Below, piece after piece: positions 1 to 5,130 of a DNA stretch of 9,773 bases. The DNA is from an uncultured Collinsella sp. Lineage in GTDB: Bacteria; Actinomycetota; Coriobacteriia; Coriobacteriales; Coriobacteriaceae. The translations under genes were made by a program, and so were the position numbers. The stretch's first letter is position 1. Every line of letters starts with the position of its first letter. The DNA is taken from the NCBI GenBank assembly GCA_900553935.1, contig USFK01000035.1, positions 1-9,773 of the forward strand. The letters are read 5' to 3'. The notes under the pieces were generated by a model. The model made no database searches and was not told where the DNA came from. It saw only the letters and a list, made by a program, of their open reading frames with translations.

Positions 1-1131
1 AGCGGAATCGGATACGGGCGCTGCGTCGGTGCTAAAACCAGCCGGAGCAGACTTCTTCTCAAACGGCAGCACAAAGGTCAGGACGTCATCCTTATCCTCA
101 TCAGCCCATTCAGCTGCATAACGCGCTACCCAATAGCCAACGGCACGATGCTTGAGCATCTTGCCAAAGACCGTAAGGAATACCGTGACAAACGCCGTCA
201 GCACCAAGAACAATACGAGCGTGATGCCACCGCCGGTAACAAGCGCCTCAATAGCCGAAGGACGGTAGTAGTAGCTATACATACCGACAGAGGCAATGGC
301 GCCGAAGACGAGCGTCAGGATCCATGTGACAACGTTGGCGACCAGACCCGTCAAAAACTCGGGAAGGAACGAAGCGCAGAACAGCTTGGTCTTGTTGTGC
401 TTAAACGCCGCCCAGACCTTGTCGAGCGAAAACGCGCTCTCGACACGACCGGTCACCGCAAAGTGCATCACGGCGATGTCGGCGAACATCTTAAAGAAGA
501 CCCCCAAGACCGCCGTGGCAATCATAGCCAGGACAAGCAGGCCGAGCGAACCGAACAGCGCAGCCTCGAGCGCATAAGAGCCGTAATAAGAATACGAGCC
601 CGCGGCGCCAATTACCACGCCCTCCACCAGCGAAAGCACTACACCGATAACGGGAATGGCAGCGATAACCTCGAGCACGACCGAAATAACGCTCGAAAAG
701 ACTCCAAGGCCAAACGACGTGGAACGCATCAACGGACGCTCCATGCCGCCATCGACCTTGAGCGAAAGATCACGACCCCACTCGATGCCAAAGCCCGAAC
801 CGCACACGCTCGCAATGCAAGCTGCCAAAAAGCCGATGGCAGCCGCAATGCCGCCAATAACGGGAATAAACAACACGAGCACCGACACAACGCAAATCAG
901 CGCCGGCAAAAAGGCAATCTGGCACACGCGCTGCAGCACGCCCGGAGTCTTGGTCATATCCTCAAACGCCTGAGCCACACAGCCCTTGGGCGCGTTCATG
1001 GGAGGCTGAGGGACAAATTGCTGAGGCTGACCCTGAGGGGCGGAAGCTGCAGCACCGGCATTAGGGGCACCGCACACGCCGCAGAACTTGTCGTTATCGC
1101 CCATGGGGGCGCCACACTGCGAACAGAACAT
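1..1131 (-). CDS. Zinc-ribbon multi-pass membrane protein, DUF4013-like (3' end outside window)
   Basis: The minus frame is open from 1131 to the left edge, giving 377 residues without a stop, so the C-terminus is missing. Residues 1-21 form a short zinc ribbon with two CxxC pairs (C3/C6 and C17/C20, each followed by Gly). A Pro/Gln/Ala-rich linker runs to about residue 48. Several long hydrophobic segments follow, with Gly/Ala/Val-rich helices and a loop around FKMFADIAVMHFAVTGR that resembles DUF4013-type membrane domains. The visible end is hydrophilic and acidic. Two ATGs are possible, at 1140 and 1131. The second is preferred because GAAGGG lies 9 bases before it, whereas it directly abuts the first. 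Zinc ribbon plus membrane domain is a common actinobacterial and firmicute architecture of unknown function. The membrane and zinc-ribbon reading is firm; the DUF4013 link is an inference. Confidence 0.82.
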   Translation of the reverse strand, partial: MFCSQCGAPMGDNDKFCGVCGAPNAGAAASAPQGQPQQFVPQPPMNAPKGCVAQAFEDMTKTPGVLQRVCQIAFLPALICVVSVLVLFIPVIGGIAAAIGFLAACIASVCGSGFGIEWGRDLSLKVDGGMERPLMRSTSFGLGVFSSVISVVLEVIAAIPVIGVVLSLVEGVVIGAAGSYSYYGSYALEAALFGSLGLLVLAMIATAVLGVFFKMFADIAVMHFAVTGRVESAFSLDKVWAAFKHNKTKLFCASFLPEFLTGLVANVVTWILTLVFGAIASVGMYSYYYRPSAIEALVTGGGITLVLFLVLTAFVTVFLTVFGKMLKHRAVGYWVARYAAEWADEDKDDVLTFVLPFEKKSAPAGFSTDAAPVSDSA

Positions 1132-1192
1132 CGAAATCATCCCTTCGTATCTAGAGCGAATCACCTGGATCGCAAACGATGTCTTTGGCAAC

Positions 1193-1224
1193 ATTATCGC
1201 CCAATGTGGGGACAAATACCCCAA
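1193..1224 (-). promoter_or_regulatory. Possible promoter and dyad upstream of the zinc-ribbon gene
   Basis: On the minus strand a GATAAT hexamer (plus 1193-1198) lies about 60 bases before the gene start and fits a -10 box. Just upstream is the dyad TGGGG-N7-CCCCA (1207-1223). The nearest -35-like hexamer, TTGGGG (1219-1224), has a long 20-base spacer, so the promoter is tentative. The rest of the 1132-1281 gap shows no other clear signal. Confidence 0.25.
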
Positions 1225-1281
1225 GATGACCGATTTGCAACGTAGGCGGCTTTATTCAATGATTCGAAGGGTATATCCGCG

Positions 1282-2304
1282 CTAGTTCGTGCCGCGGAAG
1301 CCCTTGCCCACGATCTCGGAGCTGTCAACGATCGTGATAAACGCATCCGGATCGATATCGCGGGTATAGCGGCGCAGTTGCACTGCCTCGCGACGGCTCA
1401 GCACGCTCATAATCACCGTGACGCACTTGCCCGAGAAGGCGCCGTAGCCGCGGCTGATGGTCGCCGTACGGTTGAGATGCTTGACGATAAACTCCTCGAC
1501 CTTAAGGGGTTCGGAGCAAATGATCGTGCAGACCTTGCGAAGGTGAATGCTCTCGATGGCCTTGTCGACCACGAGCGTCTTGGCAAACAGGCCGAGCACA
1601 CAATACAGGCCGACGCGCGGGCCATACAAAAAGGCCGCGATAGTTACGATGCCGATATCGACCAGCAGCAACGCGCGGCCAATCTCGAGCGTGGTGCGGC
1701 GTTTGAGGATCATGGCCAGAATGTCCGTGCCACCCGTCGAGGCGCCAATATCGAAGACGATGGCACTGCCGAGGGCCGGCAGAATCACGGCAAAGCACAG
1801 GTCGAGCCACATATCGCCCGTCATCGAGACATCGGTCGGGATAAAGAGCTCAAACAGCGAAACATAGGCGGACAGCGCAAACGAGGCGAAGACGCTCCAC
1901 AGAATTGCCTTGCGCTCCAAAAAGATAAAGCCCAAGATGACGAGAACCGCGTTGATAATCCACATAAAGACGCCGACGGGCAGGGTCGGGAACAGCGTGG
2001 AAAGAATGACCGACACGCCCGAGGTACCGCCGAAAGCAAAGTGATTAGGGGTTTTAAACGCAACGATGGCAAAGGCCGTGAGGATCAGGCCCAGATTGAG
2101 CTCGGCGAAAAAGCGCGGAAAGCCCGGCTCCTGGCTGCGCTTTTGGCCGGCACGCTCGCCGCGCTCGATATCGGCGCGATCGACCACGCGCTCCATCGGC
2201 ACCACGGGAGGACGATGCACCTCCTCTGCAGCACGCGATGCCGCCTCTGCCGCAGCGGCCTCAATCGCCCATGCCTTGCTTTCTGTTTCGTGCTCGTCGG
2301 CCAT
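1282..2304 (-). CDS. YitT family membrane protein with C-terminal DUF2179 domain
   Basis: This 340-residue protein belongs to the YitT/DUF161 family of multi-pass membrane proteins, whose transport or sensing role is not established. Residues 1-60 are a hydrophilic, Ala/Glu/Arg-rich extension not needed for family membership. Hydrophobic segments run from about 68 to 245. They include the family hallmark DIGASTGGTDILA at about 185-197, plus an earlier Gly-rich loop FGGTSGVSVIL at 91-101. A soluble DUF2179 domain covers about 283-338, with RGYGAFSGK and a DPDAFITIVD strand that normally ends these proteins. The ATG at 2304 is preceded by GAGGGG with 8 bases spacing. The gene is single, with its own leader of about 110 bases after the asp23 terminator. 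No clear rho-independent terminator follows it. Family assignment is secure; function is unknown. Confidence 0.9.
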   Translation of the reverse strand: MADEHETESKAWAIEAAAAEAASRAAEEVHRPPVVPMERVVDRADIERGERAGQKRSQEPGFPRFFAELNLGLILTAFAIVAFKTPNHFAFGGTSGVSVILSTLFPTLPVGVFMWIINAVLVILGFIFLERKAILWSVFASFALSAYVSLFELFIPTDVSMTGDMWLDLCFAVILPALGSAIVFDIGASTGGTDILAMILKRRTTLEIGRALLLVDIGIVTIAAFLYGPRVGLYCVLGLFAKTLVVDKAIESIHLRKVCTIICSEPLKVEEFIVKHLNRTATISRGYGAFSGKCVTVIMSVLSRREAVQLRRYTRDIDPDAFITIVDSSEIVGKGFRGTN

Positions 2305-2347
2305 TACGGCAACCCCTCGTTAACAATTTGGAAACAATGCGCCCATT

Positions 2348-2375
2348 AGAGTAACGCGGAACGTGGGGATTGCAA
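2348..2375 (-). promoter_or_regulatory. Possible sigma-70-type promoter of the yitT-like gene
   Basis: On the minus strand TTGCAA (plus 2370-2375) and TACTCT (2348-2353) are separated by 16 bases, about 45 bases before the ATG. Each box matches consensus only partly. The position, between the upstream terminator and the gene, is sensible. Tentative. Confidence 0.3.
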
Positions 2376-2416
2376 CCCTTAGTTAGACGAGCGGTATGAC
2401 TATATCGGGAGCGTAC

Positions 2417-2458
2417 AAAAACGGCCGGCCACGCTTTTGCTTGCGCGGTCGGCCGTTT
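2417..2458 (-). terminator. Rho-independent terminator of the amaP-DUF2273-asp23 operon
   Basis: The arms AAACGGCCGGCC (2419-2430) and GGTCGGCCGTTT (2447-2458) are complementary over 12 bases with one G/T-type mismatch, and three more CGC/GCG pairs lie inside. On the minus strand the second arm runs into TTTTTG (2421-2416), a proper U-tract. On the plus strand no comparable T-run follows, so it works mainly for the asp23 operon. It lies about 50 bases beyond the asp23 stop. Confidence 0.85.
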
Positions 2459-2468
2459 AATGTTTTCG

Positions 2469-2512
2469 CAGATAAAACCTGCCAAAACAAACCTGTCCCT
2501 TTTTGGAAGGTT
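2469..2512 (+). repeat. CCTGTCCC-loop hairpin repeat, copy 1
   Basis: The 44-bp element is almost identical to the minus strand of 7336-7379, with 2 mismatches. Arms AACCTGCCAAAA (2476-2487) and TTTTGGAAGGTT (2501-2512) pair except for a G2481/A2507 mismatch. The 13-base loop holds AAACCTGTCCC. The last two bases are also the two A's of the asp23 TAA stop codon, read on the minus strand. As asp23 RNA it could fold and is followed by UUUUAU, so it may add to termination, but the stronger terminator lies just beyond. Confidence 0.85.
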
Positions 2513-3032
2513 ATTCGTGCTGGCTGGTGCGGTGCTCGTACTCCTCGGGGGTGATGACATCCTCGATGCGCAGATTGACGCCCGCCACCTCAAGGCCGGT
2601 CATCGCGGCAAGGCGCTCGGTGACACGTGCCTTAACGTCGTCAAAGATCGCAGGCGCATAGGCGCCGTACTCGATGATGACCGAGATGTTGACGACCACG
2701 CGGTTGTCGTCGGTGACCTCGACCGTCACGCCCTTGGTCAGGTTCTCGGCACCAAACTGCTCCTGCACAAAGTGCATGAGGTTGCCCTTCATGCCCAGAA
2801 CGTGCGGCACCTCGCGGGTGGCCATGGCGACGATCTTCTCAATCACGCCGTTGGAATAGGTCAGCGAGTCCTCGGACTCGTCCGCCTCCTCGTCATCCTC
2901 GTCCGCCTCGTCTTCGGACTCTGCCTCGACGAGCGCCTTGTCCTCGAGCGTTACGTCCTCCGCCTCGGCGGCGACGGCCTCGTTCGTCTCGAGCTCGGTA
3001 TCGGCCACATCGACCTTCGTGTTAAAAGCCAT
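2511..3032 (-). CDS. asp23: Asp23/Gls24 family envelope stress protein
   Basis: This 173-residue cytoplasmic protein has an Asp23/Gls24 domain at about residues 57-163. It begins SLTYSNGVIEKIVAMATREV and includes VTVEVTDDNRVVVNISVIIEYG, the typical strand pair. Residues 23-55 are a strikingly acidic tail with about 20 Asp/Glu in 33 residues, far more than the short leader of classical Asp23. In Staphylococcus aureus Asp23 is a membrane-associated protein tethered by AmaP and linked to cell-wall stress. Here it is the last gene after amaP and the DUF2273 gene, which supports the same role. The ATG at 3032 has AAGGAGG four bases upstream. A repeat hairpin touches the TAA stop and a strong terminator follows. 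Family is secure; the role by analogy is an inference. Confidence 0.92.
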   Translation of the reverse strand: MAFNTKVDVADTELETNEAVAAEAEDVTLEDKALVEAESEDEADEDDEEADESEDSLTYSNGVIEKIVAMATREVPHVLGMKGNLMHFVQEQFGAENLTKGVTVEVTDDNRVVVNISVIIEYGAYAPAIFDDVKARVTERLAAMTGLEVAGVNLRIEDVITPEEYEHRTSQHE

Positions 3033-3076
3033 GGTTCCTCCTTATGCCTGCCACGGATGCGACAGTCGAATACATA

Positions 3077-3454
3077 TTAGCGGCCGCTAAACAGACGGCC
3101 GAAGAAGTTAACGATACCGTTCTCGCCGTCGCGAATCTGGCCGATCACGGCGCCGATCAGCACAAAGAATGCGATGACGAGCGTGTCCCACAGGCCCAAC
3201 GTAAGTACCAGCACGGCGAGGATAAAGCCTGCCACGGCGCCGAGCGTAGTGTTGGGGTGGCGCACGGCGTAGCTCCAGATAGCAGCGCCCGTACCTTTGA
3301 TGAGACCCATGGCCTCGTCAAAGTCGTTGGCGGCGCTGTCGTGCTGCTCGCCGGCCTCGGGCTTGGTGTCGGCGGACTCGCCTGCCGGCATAGCGTTCTG
3401 ATCGATCGTCAGGCGCGGCGTGCGGGCGGTCTTGTCTTGGTTGGTATCACTCAC
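3077..3454 (-). CDS. DUF2273 small integral membrane protein of the Asp23 operon
   Basis: The gene encodes 125 residues starting VSDTNQDKT. Residues 1-55 are hydrophilic. About 68-88 and 90-107 form a tight pair of hydrophobic helices (LGAVAGFILAVLVLTLGLWD, then TLVIAFFVLIGAVIG). The helices are followed by QIRDGENG and a short basic end, the usual DUF2273 pattern of a helical hairpin with a trailing acidic/Gly loop. A GTG start at 3454 is chosen because GGAGG lies 6 bases upstream and it overlaps the amaP stop in GGTGAGTGA, a sign of translational coupling. Longer in-frame starts would run deep into amaP. DUF2273 genes habitually sit between amaP and asp23; the protein probably joins the same membrane complex, though no biochemical role is known. 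Confidence 0.88.
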   Translation of the reverse strand: MSDTNQDKTARTPRLTIDQNAMPAGESADTKPEAGEQHDSAANDFDEAMGLIKGTGAAIWSYAVRHPNTTLGAVAGFILAVLVLTLGLWDTLVIAFFVLIGAVIGQIRDGENGIVNFFGRLFSGR

Positions 3455-3992
3455 CGGAAACCTCCACGGTCTGGACGGTAGTCTTGGACGGCAAAAAGCG
3501 AACGCGCGCAGTCGTGCCCGGCGTACCGAGCATGGTGTCGCAGGCCCGCTCGATACGCTGCTGCATCGCAGTGGCAAGGGAAGCGACGTCTTTATCATCG
3601 AGCGCGATGGCTTCGACCTTAAAACGAACGTGCGATTCGTCGGAACCCTGAACACGCGCCTCGATATGCTCGACCATCACGCGGTCATCGCGTTCGGCAG
3701 CAGCGCGGGCACACGAGGAGAGAGCCGCAAGGGTGACCTCGATATTGCGCTCCCCCGCAGGATGCACGCAGGACGGCTCGCGGCGAGCAAACATCAGGCG
3801 GAAGAAGACCGCCAGCACGCCAAGCGCCACGACACCGCCGCACACTGTAACGACAATGCGCGGCATGGGGTCACGCATCAGCAGCATAAAGCGGTAGGTA
3901 TATGGCCCCCAGAACTGGCAGACAAGCGTACCCAGCGCCACGATGGCGGCGGCAAGATACACGATCGCTAGGGCTCGTTTGAGCACGCGCAT
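3447..3992 (-). CDS. amaP: AmaP-like membrane anchor of Asp23
   Basis: This 181-residue protein has two N-terminal transmembrane helices at about 7-29 and 45-68, separated by a short loop with Arg/Asp/Pro. A soluble domain follows, at about 82-175, of mixed strands and helices resembling the Asp23-like C-terminal domain of AmaP (alkaline shock response membrane anchor). In S. aureus AmaP recruits Asp23 to the membrane. Here it leads a three-gene operon with DUF2273 and asp23, and its stop overlaps the next start by 8 bases. The ATG at 3992 has AAGGGAG 6 bases upstream, and a perfect TATAAT lies about 50 bases before it. Sequence resemblance in the soluble part is weak by eye. The call rests on topology, length and context. 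Confidence 0.85.
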   Translation of the reverse strand: MRVLKRALAIVYLAAAIVALGTLVCQFWGPYTYRFMLLMRDPMPRIVVTVCGGVVALGVLAVFFRLMFARREPSCVHPAGERNIEVTLAALSSCARAAAERDDRVMVEHIEARVQGSDESHVRFKVEAIALDDKDVASLATAMQQRIERACDTMLGTPGTTARVRFLPSKTTVQTVEVSGE

Positions 3993-4042
3993 GCGGCGCT
4001 CCCTTCAAATCTCGATCCACAGAATGCAAAACGATTCGCATC

Positions 4043-4070
4043 ATTATAAAAGAGCCGGGTCCGGTGCCAT
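4043..4070 (-). promoter_or_regulatory. Promoter of the amaP-DUF2273-asp23 operon
   Basis: On the minus strand a perfect -10 TATAAT (plus 4043-4048) has a -35-like ATGGCA (4065-4070) 16 bases upstream. The predicted start is near 4036, leaving a leader of about 45 bases before amaP. The -35 lies in the loop and the spacer in the second stem arm of the preceding yebC terminator. An imperfect dyad, ATGCAAA-ACGA-TTCGCAT (4024-4041), covers the predicted start site. Confidence 0.55.
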
Positions 4071-4089
4071 ACGCACGCGGATCCGGCTC
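4048..4089 (-). terminator. Rho-independent terminator after the yebC-like gene
   Basis: Arms GAGCCGGGTCCG (4052-4063) and CGGATCCGGCTC (4078-4089) pair over 12 positions with one mismatch and a 14-base loop. On the minus strand the second arm runs into TTTTATAAT, giving a short U-tract. It lies about 70 bases past the yebC stop. The remaining gap (4090-4158) shows nothing else clear. Confidence 0.8.
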
Positions 4090-4158
4090 ATCTATTCCAC
4101 GAGGCTTGCATGCTCGCTTCATTATGCCCAGATATGCACGGCTTAACCCGTGCAGGCG

Positions 4159-4965
4159 CTACTCCTCCTCGAGGGCAGCGATGACCTCGTCGGTCATGTC
4201 CATGGTGCTGTAGACGTCCTGGACGTCGTCGAGCTCCTCGAGACGGTCGATGAGGCGCTGAACCTTCTTGGCGTCGGTACCGGAGACCTCGGTCGGGGTG
4301 GTCGGAACCATGGTGGTCTCGGAACCCTTGACCTGGACGCCCTGCTCCTCGAGTGCCTTGGAGACAGCCATGACGTCGTTAGCAGCGGTCCAGACGATCC
4401 ACTCCTCGCCGGCGTCCTCGTAGTCCTCGCCACCGGCCTCGGCGATGGCCATCATGAACTCATCCTCGTCACCGGCAGCACCGTTGGCAATCATGGTCTC
4501 CTTCTTGGCGTTCTCGTCCAGGATCTCCTTGGCGACGACGATCTGGCCCTTGCGCTCAAACTGGAAGGCGACGGAGCCGGAGGTGCCCAGGTTGCCACCA
4601 GCGTGGGAGAAGGCGGAACGGACATCGGCGGCAGTACGGTTGCGGTTGTCGGTCAGGCAGTCAACATAGACGGCGACACCGGCGGGACCATAGCCCTCGT
4701 ACACGATGTTCTCGTAGACGGCGGCATCGGCACCCGAACCAAAGGCCTTGTCGATAGCGGACTTGATCTTGTCCTTGGGCATGGACTGAGCCTTGGCCTT
4801 AGCAACGGCAGCGGCGAGGCTGGCGTTGTTCTCGGGCAGCGGGTCACCGCCGAGACGGGCAGCAACGGTGATGTTGCGGCTCAGCTTGGAGAAGAGGGCG
4901 GAACGCTTGGCGTCCTGCGCGCCCTTACGATGCTTGGTTGTGGCCCACTTAGAGTGTCCGGACAT
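4159..4965 (-). CDS. YebC/PmpR/TACO1 family protein
   Basis: This 268-residue protein starts with the family signature MSGHSKWATTKHRKGAQDAKR and continues with LFSKLSR, the domain 1 region DIGGDP-like (LGGDPLPENN), YEGYGPAGVA and LTDNRNRTAADVRSAF. It ends with the conserved DDVQDVYSTMD region. YebC proteins were long annotated as transcription regulators; more recent work links this family, like mitochondrial TACO1, to translation of difficult peptide stretches. The protein is longer than the usual 240-250 residues because of extra sequence around 148-165 (ILDENAKKE to NGAAG). The ATG at 4965 has AGGAG 6 bases upstream. It is a single gene with a terminator behind it, not next to ruvC as in many bacteria. 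A weak promoter may lie at 5034-5062 (TATCAT with TTTATC). Family is certain; whether it regulates DNA or the ribosome cannot be seen here. Confidence 0.95.
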   Translation of the reverse strand: MSGHSKWATTKHRKGAQDAKRSALFSKLSRNITVAARLGGDPLPENNASLAAAVAKAKAQSMPKDKIKSAIDKAFGSGADAAVYENIVYEGYGPAGVAVYVDCLTDNRNRTAADVRSAFSHAGGNLGTSGSVAFQFERKGQIVVAKEILDENAKKETMIANGAAGDEDEFMMAIAEAGGEDYEDAGEEWIVWTAANDVMAVSKALEEQGVQVKGSETTMVPTTPTEVSGTDAKKVQRLIDRLEELDDVQDVYSTMDMTDEVIAALEEE

Positions 4966-5095
4966 ACGTGTCTCCTATCGGTTTTGACCTAAAGCCCAGC
5001 GCAGATGCTCGGGCAATATAAACAAACGTCGTTATGATATACCTACTGGCCTGCGAGATAAACCCCAAAATGAAGGCGTCGTGATGATGCCATCC

Positions 5096-5130
5096 TTTGG
5101 TGCAAAGCAACCTGTCCCCTTTGCACCAAA
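5096..5130 (+). repeat. CCTGTCCC-loop hairpin repeat, copy 2
   Basis: Arms TTTGGTGCAAAG (5096-5107) and CTTTGCACCAAA (5119-5130) are perfectly complementary over 12 bases around the 11-base loop CAACCTGTCCC. The outer arm sequence is unrelated to the other copies, but the loop core and inner CAAAG/CTTTG are shared. The second arm directly abuts the TAA stop (5133-5131) of the DUF6020-like gene. No T-run follows on the minus strand, so it is not a standard terminator. The rest of the gap (4966-5095) holds only the possible yebC promoter and a small GGCGTC/GATGCC hairpin. Confidence 0.85.

Noticed and set aside
148..1245. Long plus-strand open frame of 365 residues
   Set aside because: It is rich in Arg/His/Gln/Asp with no hydrophobic or domain pattern, and lies opposite a clear zinc-ribbon membrane protein gene on the minus strand.
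1378..2349. Long plus-strand open frame of 323 residues
   Set aside because: Antisense shadow of the YitT-like gene, with low-complexity charged composition and no recognisable domain.
2469..2512. Peptide phrase NLPKRDRFVLAGFI seen here and, nearly the same, at 7336-7379
   Set aside because: The repeated peptide is only the translation of the repeat DNA; there is no RBS or coding context, so it is not a conserved small protein.
3077..3655. Longer version of the DUF2273 gene starting at 3655
   Set aside because: The extra 67 residues overlap amaP, are Arg/Ser/Pro-rich as a shifted-frame shadow, and the GTG at 3454 has a good RBS.
4966..5095. tRNA or structured RNA gene between yebC and the DUF6020-like gene
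   Set aside because: No cloverleaf or TTCGANTC-like T-loop is visible; only a small hairpin and weak promoter-like hexamers.
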